From assembly GCF_039729145.1 (NCBI RefSeq), contig NZ_CP155793.1:3286001-3350000 (forward strand): a stretch of DNA of 64,000 nt, in the 5' to 3' direction. Positions within the stretch are counted from its first letter, which is position 1; every line of letters starts with the position of its first letter. The stretch comes from Microbacterium sp. SY138 (GTDB taxonomy: Bacteria; Actinomycetota; Actinomycetes; Actinomycetales; Microbacteriaceae). Positions 35,838 through 45,747 of this stretch are shown piece by piece. Position numbers and translations under genes: made by a program. The notes beneath the pieces were generated by a model. That model made no database searches. It worked only from the letters and a program-made list of their open reading frames with translations, and was not told the DNA's origin.

Positions 35838-37111
35838 GCGTCCACGCCGTTCAGACGCAGCATGCCGTGCCACCGCTCGCGGGCGAGGTCGGGCTGCTCC
35901 AGCGCCAGGGAGGCGTTGGCGAGCTCGATGATCCGGCTCAGGTGCGGCAGGCTGCGCGCGGAGTGCAGCCCGCCCACCATCTGAAAACCGGGCTGATGGC
36001 CGTTCATCCACGAAAGGAAGGCGACGCCCGTCTTGTAGTAGAACGTGGGAGTCGCGAAGACCTGCCTGCTCAGTTCCTCGGTCGGTCCGAGGATGCGTCG
36101 ATACCGTTCCGGGTCGCCGGCGTCGAGTGCCTGGATCGCCGCCGACGCGACCGGGGTGATCGCAGCGAAGGCGCCGAGCAGGGCGTCGGAGTGCGTGCGC
36201 ACGCCCGTTGCGTCCCCCGTGTCTTCCCCGAGTGCACGACCTGTCGCCGAGTGCACGGCCTGTTCACGCGAGGGAGCCGTCCGCTCGGCGAGATCGCGTG
36301 CAGTCGACGAGCCCGCCGCGGCACCTCCGATCAGGCTCACGTAGTTGAAGTCGTCGCCCGTGAACATCCGGACGCCCTCGGGGAGACGATCGCGTACCGA
36401 GACCTCGGACTCGGCGTTCAACAGGCTCATCTTGACTCCCGCCACCTTGTCCGGATTCTCGGCGATGATCTCCAGGAGCACGTCCGACGCCGCCTGCCAG
36501 TCGTCGGCGCCGAAGTAGCCCGCGAGCTCGGGATCGAACGCCGCACCGAGCCAATGCAGCACGACCGGAGTGGTCGCACGCGAGAGGACCTCTCGATACA
36601 CACGCCGGTAGTCGTCCGCGTCCGTCGCGGCACGGGCCAGGTGACGGGAGGCCATGAGCACGGGGCCGGCGCCCTGCTCCTCGGTGAAGTGCAGTTGCTC
36701 GAGGTAGGCGGAGATGAGCTGGTCGAGCGAGATGTGCGGTTCGGCGATGTGGTCGGTGTTGACACCCACCACGACGGATCCGCCCTCCTCACGGGCGACC
36801 TCGGCGCTGCGGGCGATCAGCTCGCGGGTGGCAGCGGCGTCCAACCCCATGTTCCGCTGCGCGGTGTCCATGGCATCGGCGACGCCGAGACCCCACGAGT
36901 ACACGTTGCGGCGGAACGCGAGCGTGGCGTCCCAGTCGATGTCGGCCGCCTGCCCGGGAGTGTTGTCGGCGTGCACCTTCGGCACGACGTGTGCGGCGGC
37001 ATACGCGACGCGGCTCTGCAGCGGGCCGGTCGGGCGCGTGTAGGTGCCGGAGTCGTTGAGGGCGACGTCAGCGACATCGCCGTTCGCGCGGAGGAGGCGC
37101 AGGGTGCTCAT
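35834..37111 (-). CDS. DUF993 family protein (dihydrodipicolinate synthase-like aldolase)
   Basis: A 425-residue protein of the DUF993 family, of unproven function, related to the DapA-like aldolase barrels. Visible segments are RNVYSWGLGVADAMDTAQRN, VVVGVNTDHIAEPHISLDQL, PVVLHWLGAAFDPELAGYF, VAGVKMSLLNAESEVSVRDR (candidate Schiff-base Lys in GVKMS) and FTGDDFNYVSLIGG. GAGGTGAG precedes ATG 37111. It is coupled to the isomerase gene. A perfect LacI-type operator lies 21 bp upstream. Together these suggest breakdown of a sugar or polyol-derived acid. Confidence 0.8.
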   Translation of the reverse strand: MSTLRLLRANGDVADVALNDSGTYTRPTGPLQSRVAYAAAHVVPKVHADNTPGQAADIDWDATLAFRRNVYSWGLGVADAMDTAQRNMGLDAAATRELIARSAEVAREEGGSVVVGVNTDHIAEPHISLDQLISAYLEQLHFTEEQGAGPVLMASRHLARAATDADDYRRVYREVLSRATTPVVLHWLGAAFDPELAGYFGADDWQAASDVLLEIIAENPDKVAGVKMSLLNAESEVSVRDRLPEGVRMFTGDDFNYVSLIGGAAAGSSTARDLAERTAPSREQAVHSATGRALGEDTGDATGVRTHSDALLGAFAAITPVASAAIQALDAGDPERYRRILGPTEELSRQVFATPTFYYKTGVAFLSWMNGHQPGFQMVGGLHSARSLPHLSRIIELANASLALEQPDLARERWHGMLRLNGVDA

Positions 37112-37131
37112 GCTCACCTCAGTCTCGGATG

Positions 37132-37145
37132 GGAAAGCGCTTTCC
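37132..37145. promoter_or_regulatory. LacI-type operator upstream of DUF993 gene
   Basis: GGAAAGCGCTTTCC, a perfect 14-bp palindrome with the central CG typical of LacI-family sites. It sits 21 bp before the DUF993 start. Confidence 0.75.
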
Positions 37146-37352
37146 GAGATCATGGCATGAGACGAGCGACGATCGCAACTATGGGTGGGGATCCCACGAT
37201 CGGCCCGCTGGCAGGCAGACGATCGCGCGCGGCGGACGCTGCAGCGTGCGCGGCAGCTGCGTCGTACGATTCGACGCACAGGAGGGAGGACCGATTCGAC
37301 GCGCAGGGCCGCCGACCGGTTCGCTGCGCGGGGCGGCCGGCCCGCACGGGAA

Positions 37353-38396
37353 TCAGCGCGACGCGGTACTGGCGCGCTCGACGAGTGCCGTCGGGATGAC
37401 TCCGGATCCCTCTGCGGGCGCAGCGCCTTCGATCGCGTCCACCAGCGCTGACACCGCACACTGGGCGAGCGCGGCGAAGTCCTGCCGGATGGTGGTCAGC
37501 GGCGGGCGGTAGTTCGCGGCGTCCGGCACATCATCGAAACCGATCACGCCGACGTCTTCCGGCACCCGACGGCCGTAGTCGGACAGCGCCCGCAGCAGCC
37601 CGAGCGCCATCTGATCGTTGGCGCAGAAGACGGCGGATGCCGTGCGCAGTTCCGCGCCGGCGGCGTACCCCGAGTCAGCGCTCCAGTCACCCCGGACGAC
37701 GGCGGGCGGACGGACGCCGGCGGAGACGAGCGTCTCCCGCCATCCGCGTTCCCTCTCGGCCGACGCGAAGGAGTCGGCTGGACCGGCGAGATGATGCACC
37801 CCGCCTCCCCCGAGGGCGAGAAGCCGGCGTGTGGCTGCGGCGGCGCCGCCCGCGTGATCGCTGTGCACCGACGTGAACCCGTCCTCGCTCGGGGCGTCGA
37901 CGACCACGAGGTGCAGCCCGGCAGGCCGCTGCGCGCCGGAGACCAGGGCCGATGCCTCGTTCAGGACGATCGCACCGTCGACCTCCTGCTCCGCGAGCCG
38001 ATCGAACGCGTCAGCGACGCCGCGGGTGGCGGTCACGAGGGTCACCGCGTACCCCCGTTCCGCCGCAGCTTCGGCCGTGGCCTGCAACATCCGGGAGTTG
38101 CCGACGGTGGCGAGGGTGGTGACGACGAGTCCGATCGTCTGCGAGCGCCCGGTGCGCAGGGCTCGGGCCGCGCGGTGGGGGCGATAACCGAGCTCCGCCA
38201 TCGCGTGCTCGACGCGGACACGGGTGTCGGGGTCGACGCGGGGGCTGCCGTTGACGACCCGCGAGACAGTCTGTCCCGAGACACCGGCCCGGGCAGCGAC
38301 CATGGCCATGGACACACGTCCGGACGGGGGATTCCGACGGTTCGAACCCGATCCGTCGACGCGGTCGCGTCTGCTCTGCCCCACCTCATCCTCCAT
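37353..38396 (-). CDS. LacI family transcriptional regulator, divergent from galT
   Basis: A 347-residue LacI repressor with a longer basic N-terminus. The helix-turn-helix is SMAMVAARAGVSGQTVSRVV, with VDPDTRVRVEHAMAELGYRP as hinge (residues about 28-70). The effector domain follows (TIGLVVTTLATVGNSRMLQA, AVFCANDQMALGLLRAL, DVGVIGFDDVPDAANY). Starts at ATG 38396 or GTG 38384 (GGAGG 5 nt before it). Divergent position suggests it represses galTKE and itself (inference). Confidence 0.9.
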   Translation of the reverse strand: MEDEVGQSRRDRVDGSGSNRRNPPSGRVSMAMVAARAGVSGQTVSRVVNGSPRVDPDTRVRVEHAMAELGYRPHRAARALRTGRSQTIGLVVTTLATVGNSRMLQATAEAAAERGYAVTLVTATRGVADAFDRLAEQEVDGAIVLNEASALVSGAQRPAGLHLVVVDAPSEDGFTSVHSDHAGGAAAATRRLLALGGGGVHHLAGPADSFASAERERGWRETLVSAGVRPPAVVRGDWSADSGYAAGAELRTASAVFCANDQMALGLLRALSDYGRRVPEDVGVIGFDDVPDAANYRPPLTTIRQDFAALAQCAVSALVDAIEGAAPAEGSGVIPTALVERASTASR

Positions 38397-38430
38397 CCGC
38401 TACGACGTCGCGCGGGCCCCGCCTTCTATC

Positions 38431-38463
38431 TCAGAAGCGTGCGATCTGCCTCAGAGGCGTGCG
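38431..38463. repeat. direct repeat TCAGARGCGTGCG in the LacI-galT promoter
   Basis: TCAGAAGCGTGCG (38431-38443) and TCAGAGGCGTGCG (38451-38463), 20 bp apart, about two helical turns. Possible activator or repressor sites in the divergent region. Confidence 0.45.
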
Positions 38464-38474
38464 CGCAACTCCGT

Positions 38475-38516
38475 CATGTTGACGTTACCACGGCGCTATG
38501 CGTACCATGTTGACGT
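38475..38516 (+). promoter_or_regulatory. galT promoter with two CATGTTGACGT repeats
   Basis: TTGACG (38479-38484), 18 bp, TACCAT (38503-38508), then six bases to GTG 38515. CATGTTGACGT is repeated exactly at 38475-38485 and 38506-38516, 31 bp apart (three helical turns), covering the -35 and the start point. This is a strong operator candidate for the divergent LacI protein. Confidence 0.6.
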
Positions 38517-39713
38517 GAACACGGACGATCTTCCTGAGTTGCGTACCGAGACTCTCGGCGCCGGCGTGGTCAGACGCGCCACCACCCTCGCCGACGGCCG
38601 CGACCTCATCTACTACGACGACCCCGGCACCGCGCTGGGCGCCGACCGAGCCGTCGACGCGCGCGCCCTCGACCCCCGCCCGGAGACCGCGACGATGCGT
38701 CTCGACGTGCTCACCGGCGACTGGATCACGGTCGCCGCGAACCGACAGAACCGCGTGATGATGCCCGGCGCCGACGCCGACCCGCTGGCCCCGCAGACAC
38801 CCGGAAACCCCTCCGAGGTGCCCTCGCGGTACGACGTCGCCGTGTTCGAGAACCGCTCGCCCGCGTTCGGACCTGCCCTGGCCGCAGCGACGGGCGCCGC
38901 ACCCCGGGCGTCGAACGCTCCTCGCGGGCTCGACGACCTCGCGGCCCTCGGCCTCGGCCGCACGCGCACCGCCGTCGGCCGCTGCGAGGTCGTCTGCTTC
39001 AGCCCCGAGCATGCCGGATCCTTCGGTACACAGACCGTCACCCGGGCGCGCACCGTGATCGAAGCATGGGCCGACCGCACCGCCGCACTCTCACAGCTGC
39101 CCGGCATCGAGCAGATCTTCCCGTTCGAGAACCGGGGCGAGGCGATCGGCGTGACCCTGCCGCACCCGCACGGGCAGATCTACGCCTACCCGTATGTGAC
39201 CCCGCGCACCACCCGCGTGCTGGAGACGATCGGCCGCACCGCCCCCGACCTGTTCCAGCACATCCTCGAGTCCGAGCAGGCGTCCGAGCGCGTGGTGTTC
39301 CGCGGCGAGCACTGGACCGCCTTCGTGCCGTTCGCCGCACGCTGGCCACTCGAGGTGCACCTGATGCCGCACCGCCATGTGCCCGACTTCGCCGAGACCA
39401 CTGAAGCCGAGCGTGACGAGCTCGCCCCGCTCTACCTGCGGCTGCTGCGCGGCGTCGATGCCCTCTACGACTCCCCGACGCCCTACATCGCCGCGTGGCA
39501 CCAGGCCCCCGTGCACGTCGGGCGCGACACCGTGCGCCTGCACCTTCAACTCACGAGCCCGCGCCGTGCCGCCGACAAGCTGAAATTCCTCGCCGGCTCG
39601 GAAGCGGCGATGTGGGCCTGGGCCGCCGAAGTGCCTCCGGAAGTCGGTGCCGCACGCCTCCGCGAAGCGATCGAGCGCGCCTCGCACGACCAGCCCGACA
39701 CCGGAGATTCTGC

Positions 39714-39717
<4 letters not shown>
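38515..39717 (+). CDS. galT: galactose-1-phosphate uridylyltransferase
   Basis: A 400-residue HIT-superfamily GalT. The N-terminal part carries DVLTGDWITVAANRQNR; VAVFENRSPAFGP and VVCFSPEHAGSF follow, and the catalytic His triad sits in GVTLPHPHGQIYAYPY. VHLMPHRHVPDFAETT adds further metal/phosphate contacts. It moves UMP between UDP-glucose and galactose 1-phosphate. GTG 38515 is chosen because a -10 (TACCAT) lies six bases before it; an ATG at 38476 would lie upstream of that start point. ATGA overlap with galK. Confidence 0.95.
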
Positions 39718-40907
<1,190 letters not shown>

Positions 40908-40956
40908 CAGAATGATCCATCGGGCCGCGACGACTCCGCGGCAGGAGAGGAATGCA

Positions 40957-41937
40957 ATGTCCTGGATAGTCACCGGAGGCGCCGGCTACATCGGCGCCCA
41001 CGTCGTCCGCGCTCTCGCGGATGCCGGGCTCACCCCGGTCGTGCTCGATGACCTGTCCAGCGGCGTCGAGTCCTTCGTGCCCGAGGGCGTGGCATTCGTG
41101 CGGGGCAGCATCCTGGACCGTGAGCTGGTCGAGAAGACGCTGCGCGACCACGGTGCCGAGGGTGTGATCCACGTCGCGGGCTTCAAGTACGCCGGCGTCT
41201 CGATGCACCGCCCCCTGCACACCTACGCGCAGAACGTCGAGGGCACGCGGGTGATCCTCGAGGCCATGGAGGCCGCGGGAGTCTCGAACATCGTGTTCTC
41301 CTCCTCCGCCGCCGTGTTCGGCACGCCCGATGTGGCCCTCGTCGTGGAAGACACCGCCAAGAAGCCGGCCAGCCCTTACGGCGAATCGAAGCTCATCGGC
41401 GAATGGCTGCTGCGCGACCAGGCGATCGCGACGGCGGAATCCGAGCGGCCCCTGCGACACACCTCTCTGCGGTACTTCAACGTGGTGGGTTCCGCCGATC
41501 CGACGGTCTACGACGTCAGCCCGCACAACCTCTTCCCGATCGTGTTCGAGGCGCTGCTGGCCGGGAAGACGCCCCGCATCAACGGCGACGACTACGCGAC
41601 GGAAGACGGGACGAACGTGCGCGACTACGTGCACGTCGGCGACATCGCGGCCGCCCACGTCGCGGCCGCGCAGCGTCTGTCCGACGGACGCCCGATCGAA
41701 GCCGCCTACAACCTCGGCTCCGGTGACGGACTGAGTGTGAAGCAGATCATGGATGCCGTCGCCCGCGTGACCGGCATCGACTTCACGCCCGAGATCGGCC
41801 CGCGCCGCCCCGGTGACCCCGACCGCATCGTCGCGACCGGTGAGCTCGCAGCCCGCGACCTCGACTGGACCATGCGGTACTCGGTCGACGAGATGGTGCG
41901 CACGGGGTGGGAAGCGCGGCAGGCCGCCCGCCCCTGA
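40957..41937 (+). CDS. galE: UDP-glucose 4-epimerase
   Basis: A 326-residue extended SDR enzyme: NAD loop VTGGAGYIGAHVV, VIHVAGFKYAGVS, catalytic Ser in NIVFSSSAAVFG and YxxxK in ASPYGESKLIGEW; then NVRDYVHVGDIAAAHV and NLGSGDGLSVKQIM. It recycles UDP-galactose to UDP-glucose and closes the Leloir pathway with galT and galK. GGAGAGG lies 8 nt before ATG 40957. It ends 3 bp from the convergent transporter gene. Confidence 0.93.
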   Translation: MSWIVTGGAGYIGAHVVRALADAGLTPVVLDDLSSGVESFVPEGVAFVRGSILDRELVEKTLRDHGAEGVIHVAGFKYAGVSMHRPLHTYAQNVEGTRVILEAMEAAGVSNIVFSSSAAVFGTPDVALVVEDTAKKPASPYGESKLIGEWLLRDQAIATAESERPLRHTSLRYFNVVGSADPTVYDVSPHNLFPIVFEALLAGKTPRINGDDYATEDGTNVRDYVHVGDIAAAHVAAAQRLSDGRPIEAAYNLGSGDGLSVKQIMDAVARVTGIDFTPEIGPRRPGDPDRIVATGELAARDLDWTMRYSVDEMVRTGWEARQAARP

Positions 41938-41940
41938 CGG

Positions 41941-43278
41941 TCAGAGGTCGCGGGAGCGGATCGGGTACGCCCAGAAGCAGAGCCAGGCGAGGGCGGTGAA
42001 CCCGAGCGGGATCACTGCGAGCATCAGCCGGATGCCGCCGTCGACGCTGTCGGGCTGCGTGTCACCGAGGGCGGCGTCGAAGCCGGAGGCCGTGAGCACC
42101 ACGGCAGCGACGATCGCCTGCAGCACCACCGAGCCGCGCACCACGAACCCGTTCACCCCGAAGTAGGCGCCTTCGCGACGGTGACCAGTGCGCACGGCAT
42201 CGTCGTCGATGATCTGCGCGAGCATGACCTCGAGCAACTGCAGCAGGCCCCCGACCCCCACGCCGACCGCGACACCGACCAGAGCCGCGCCGATCACGTT
42301 CGACGGCGCGAGGTAGCCGAGCACGGAGACCCCGAACACCGCGACGCTCCACAGCACAGCGGTGCGGGGGGAGGTGCGGCGGACGACCGCGCTCCACAGC
42401 ATGATCGACGGGATCGCGGTGGCGAAGATGGCACCGAGCAGCAGGCTGCCCTGCCCCTCCGGCGCATGCAGGGAGTAGCGCACGTAGAAGGGGATCGCGG
42501 CGAGGATCACCGCGATCGAGGTCTGCACGAACAGCGAACCGAGCACATACGGAACGAACGCCCGGTTGCGGAACGTGTACTTCAGCTGGTCTGCCCAGCG
42601 CATCGCTTCCGACGATGCCGTCGACTCCGCATCCGGAAGCCGGCGCTCGATCATCCCGCCGAAGAACGACCAGACGAGCAGCACCAGGCAGACGGCGCCG
42701 AGAACCAAGGCCATTCCTGGCCACCCGATCGCGCTGTACAGCGCAGGGGCGCCCGCGGTGCCCAGGACCATGCCGAAGATCGCGAAGATCTGTCGCGGCA
42801 CGTTGCCGCGGGCGCGTTCCTCCGTGGTGCGGAACATCTCGGGGAACAGTGCCGAGATGTTCAGCACCACCACGACGAACGCGATGTCGTACACCGCCAC
42901 GACGACCAGGAACCAGGTGATGAGGCCGGCGACGGGGAGCTCCGGCGGCATCCAGACCAGCGCGAATGCGACGACCAGCGGCACGATGCCCAGGCCGATC
43001 CACGGGATGCGCCGGCCCCACGGAGTGCGCAGTCGGTCGGAGATCGTGCCGACGACGGGGTTGAGCACGGCGTTCAGGATGCCGTGAGCGATCATCGCGA
43101 CCGCCACCCACGTGGCCGGTACGGCGAGGTGCGAGACGTAGAAGTAGACGACGAAGGCCGAGAACGTCTGCGCCATCAGCTGCGTCGGGAAGCCCGAGGC
43201 TCCGAAGGCGATCGCCTGCGACCTGCTCGGGGCCGCGTCGAGGCGTCGGTCGCGCACCCGATCGCCCAGGGAGGTCAC
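41941..43278 (-). CDS. GPH/MFS sugar:cation symporter
   Basis: A 445-residue transporter with 12 helices. The motif NAVLNPVVGTISDRLRTPWG plus RRIPWIGLGIVPLV between helices 2 and 3 is the GPH-family (MelB-like) signature. The protein starts from GTG 43278, coupled by GTGA to the ChbG-like gene upstream. Together with that deacetylase and the ROK regulator it probably imports a di- or oligosaccharide, perhaps amino sugar-containing (inference). GPH members use Na+, H+ or Li+. Confidence 0.88.
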   Translation of the reverse strand: MTSLGDRVRDRRLDAAPSRSQAIAFGASGFPTQLMAQTFSAFVVYFYVSHLAVPATWVAVAMIAHGILNAVLNPVVGTISDRLRTPWGRRIPWIGLGIVPLVVAFALVWMPPELPVAGLITWFLVVVAVYDIAFVVVVLNISALFPEMFRTTEERARGNVPRQIFAIFGMVLGTAGAPALYSAIGWPGMALVLGAVCLVLLVWSFFGGMIERRLPDAESTASSEAMRWADQLKYTFRNRAFVPYVLGSLFVQTSIAVILAAIPFYVRYSLHAPEGQGSLLLGAIFATAIPSIMLWSAVVRRTSPRTAVLWSVAVFGVSVLGYLAPSNVIGAALVGVAVGVGVGGLLQLLEVMLAQIIDDDAVRTGHRREGAYFGVNGFVVRGSVVLQAIVAAVVLTASGFDAALGDTQPDSVDGGIRLMLAVIPLGFTALAWLCFWAYPIRSRDL

Positions 43279-44222
43279 CGCGCGTCTCCCCGTTGCAGGT
43301 CGCGTCCCCGCTGCAGGTCGCGCAGGTCGCGCCAGCCGATGCGCACGAGCCCCTCATCGTCGATGGCCTGCCGGACCGCGGGGTCCTTCAGCAGACGAAG
43401 CTCATATCCGCGCTTCGTCGCGCTGAAGTCCACGGCGGCGCGGAGCTCATCGTCGTCGACCATCGGATGGAGGTAGATCTCCGTGACCCCTGCCGGCACC
43501 GCGCGCAACAGCGCGATGAAGCCGTCACGCATCTGCGCGTACGTCTCCTCGTCCGGCGTGCCTTCACGCAGCAGCTCGAACGGGTGCGACCAGAGCCGGT
43601 CGATGATCTCGACGCCGGAAGCATCGGCGGCCGCTGCCGCGGCATCGAGTTGAGACTGGAGCGCGGAGTCCTCGCCCACGCCGTCCATGCTGCGGGGCAG
43701 CCGGAACGGGAGGCCGTGGCGTGCAGCGAGCTCGAACACCGGCTGGAGGAAGCCGCGTCCGGTCACGAGTCCGTAGACCGAACCCATGTGATTGTCGAGA
43801 TGCGTCACATCGACGCCGGCATCGAGCGCGGCCTGCACCTGAGCGGCGAGTTCGGCAGCGACGTCGTCGTCGGCGGCGTTCTGCTCGACGGAGAGCACTT
43901 CGGTCGGGAAGAAGCCCGCATCATCGACAAGGGTCGTGGCGGTGCCGGTGAGCGGGCGCCACCGGTAGCGCGCCCATTCGCTGGTGAGCACGAGATGCAC
44001 GCCGATATCGAGATCGGTGCGGGATGCGGCGAAGGCGAGCGCTTCCGGCGACCACGAGCACGGGACCATCACGGTCGACGAGTCGATGCTCCCGGATGTG
44101 AGCAGATCCACGATCGCGGTGTTGGCCGCGTGGCACATGCCGAAGTCGTCCGCATTGAGGATGATCGCCCGTGCGCCGGGCGGGAGGCCGAGTCGGTCGG
44201 CGAGATCGGACGGTGCGGTCAT
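43275..44222 (-). CDS. ChbG/HpnK (YdjC-like) carbohydrate deacetylase
   Basis: A 315-residue protein of the YdjC/ChbG family. AIILNADDFGMCHAANTAI gives the metal-binding Asp-Asp, VHLVLTSEW the next ligand, and DVTHLDNHMGSVYGL the HxDxH-type site. Known relatives remove acetyl groups from diacetylchitobiose or similar glycans. The last residues contain a short tandem repeat (DLRDLQRGRDLQRGDAR) mirrored in the DNA (CTGCAGGTCGCG-type units). It is coupled to the transporter gene downstream. Substrate not certain. Confidence 0.85.
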   Translation of the reverse strand: MTAPSDLADRLGLPPGARAIILNADDFGMCHAANTAIVDLLTSGSIDSSTVMVPCSWSPEALAFAASRTDLDIGVHLVLTSEWARYRWRPLTGTATTLVDDAGFFPTEVLSVEQNAADDDVAAELAAQVQAALDAGVDVTHLDNHMGSVYGLVTGRGFLQPVFELAARHGLPFRLPRSMDGVGEDSALQSQLDAAAAAADASGVEIIDRLWSHPFELLREGTPDEETYAQMRDGFIALLRAVPAGVTEIYLHPMVDDDELRAAVDFSATKRGYELRLLKDPAVRQAIDDEGLVRIGWRDLRDLQRGRDLQRGDAR

Positions 44223-44311
44223 CGGGAGTCCTGTCGGGTGGTTCGAGCGACACTGCTCGGGCGGGCGATGTTCGGCGGGTGGTGTTCAGCAGGCGTTGGG
44301 GGGCGGGGTGT

Positions 44312-45460
44312 TCAGCGGGCGCTTTTGGGGGCGGGGGTGAGGATCCGGGTGAAGAGGTCGCCTCGGAGTGCGGCCGCGGCCTGGTCGACGGCGCCGATGA
44401 GCGGAGCCTCAGGCCCGAAGGAGGAGACGAGGAAACGCAGCGGGAGCTGCGCGTCATACTCGCCGGCGATGCGCTCGATGGCAGCGACGAGCACGGGATG
44501 AGCCGCCTTGCCGCCGAGGACGAACGCCTCAGGGTCGAGCACCAGCCCCACGCTTCCGGCCACGAGAACGATGCGGCGGGCGACCTCGGAGATGATCTGG
44601 AGCGCCCCATCGTCTCCGAGAGCTGCGGCCTCCAGATGATCGCGGAGAGACGCGGCGGGATCGCGACCGACGCCGAGCGCGAGGTCGCTGACGACCGCAT
44701 CGCCCACGAGGGGAGCACCGATCGGGATGGGGGTCTGCGGCAGGTACATGACCTCACCGGCGACGCCGGAGAATCCACGGTGCAGCGCGCCGTCGATCAC
44801 GATGCCCGCTCCGAGTCCGTCGTCGAGGAGCAACAGCGCGAAGCTGGTGAGGCTTCCTCCTCCGCCGCCGGTGAGTTCGGCGAGGGCCGCGAGGTTGACG
44901 TCGTTCTCGATGCGGACAGGACAGTCGAGGGCCGCGGCCAGTGCCGCACGGAAGGCGCCGCCGTCGGGACCGAGGTCGTCACGGATGCCTCCGTCAGCGG
45001 TGACGATGCCGGGCACCCCGACGACCGCGAGGTGCACGGCGCCCTTCGCCGCCTTCAACGAACGGCGGCACTCATCGACGAGCCCGACGATGTGGGCGAC
45101 ACGGTTCTCGGCGTCGGGGAAGGGCGAGTGCGCCTCCGCCCGCACGATCCCGGTCGCGTCGACCAGCACGACGTGCGCCGCGTGGTGATCGACGTGCACG
45201 GCCGCGGCGAATCCGAGGCGCGGATGCAGGGCCACACGTCCGGCGGCGGGACCCCTCGTGTCCCGGTCCACTCCCGCAGGCGCGACTGCTCCGGCGTTCT
45301 CGAGCATCCGCAGCACCTGAGTCACAGCGGTACGCGACAACCCCGTGGCGGACATCAACTCCGAGCGGGTCTGCGGGCCGCTGCGGGCGAGGGCCTCCAG
45401 GATCGCGCGGCCGTTGAGCGTGCGTAGCAGGCCCTGCGGTCCCGCGAGTGGTCTGGACAT
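44312..45460 (-). CDS. ROK family transcriptional regulator
   Basis: A 382-residue NagC/XylR-type repressor. A winged helix-turn-helix (RSELMSATGLSRTAVTQVLR, residues about 30-60) is fused to a sugar kinase-like ROK domain (VGVPGIVTADGGIRDD, RIENDVNLAALAEL, LGAGIVIDGALHRGFSGVAG with GEVMYL). The zinc-binding Cys cluster of many ROK repressors (CxCGxxGC) is not visible. It is the first gene of the operon with the deacetylase and the transporter, 89 bp before the deacetylase, and likely senses the transported sugar. Confidence 0.88.
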   Translation of the reverse strand: MSRPLAGPQGLLRTLNGRAILEALARSGPQTRSELMSATGLSRTAVTQVLRMLENAGAVAPAGVDRDTRGPAAGRVALHPRLGFAAAVHVDHHAAHVVLVDATGIVRAEAHSPFPDAENRVAHIVGLVDECRRSLKAAKGAVHLAVVGVPGIVTADGGIRDDLGPDGGAFRAALAAALDCPVRIENDVNLAALAELTGGGGGSLTSFALLLLDDGLGAGIVIDGALHRGFSGVAGEVMYLPQTPIPIGAPLVGDAVVSDLALGVGRDPAASLRDHLEAAALGDDGALQIISEVARRIVLVAGSVGLVLDPEAFVLGGKAAHPVLVAAIERIAGEYDAQLPLRFLVSSFGPEAPLIGAVDQAAAALRGDLFTRILTPAPKSAR

Positions 45461-45598
45461 AGGTGTTCCGGAGGCGCCTCTCGTTTCGCGTACTTCACCC
45501 GGCTTCTGAGGCGGGCGCAGTGCCCGCCAGCATGCCACATCGCGTCGCACCAGTCGAGACTTCGCGCCGATTCCGGTGCCGGTGAATGCCGTGGGGCA

Positions 45599-45747
45599 AG
45601 TCACGGTCACGGTCACGATCAGAGCCTCGAGTCGGCGCGGCTCGGCTCGAAACGGCACGGCACGGCACGGCTCGGCTCAGCTCGGCTCGAGTCGGCTCGG
45701 TGGCAACAATTCACACCCTGAGTGGTGGCGTCACACTCTGAGTGGTG
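45599..45747. repeat. simple-sequence repeats and a 17-bp direct repeat
   Basis: The 270-bp gap 45461-45730 holds no convincing gene. It contains GGTCAC hexamers (about 45599-45617), a long run of CGGCA and CGGCT pentamers (45626-45701), and the 17-mer TCACAcCCTGAGTGGTG twice, with one mismatch, at 45711-45727 and 45731-45747. The second 17-mer copy covers the stop codon of the HNH gene. Confidence 0.75.

Noticed and set aside
38330..38350. A GGTTCGAACCC stretch resembling a tRNA T-loop
   Set aside because: It lies within the LacI coding region and no acceptor, D or anticodon arms can be drawn around it.
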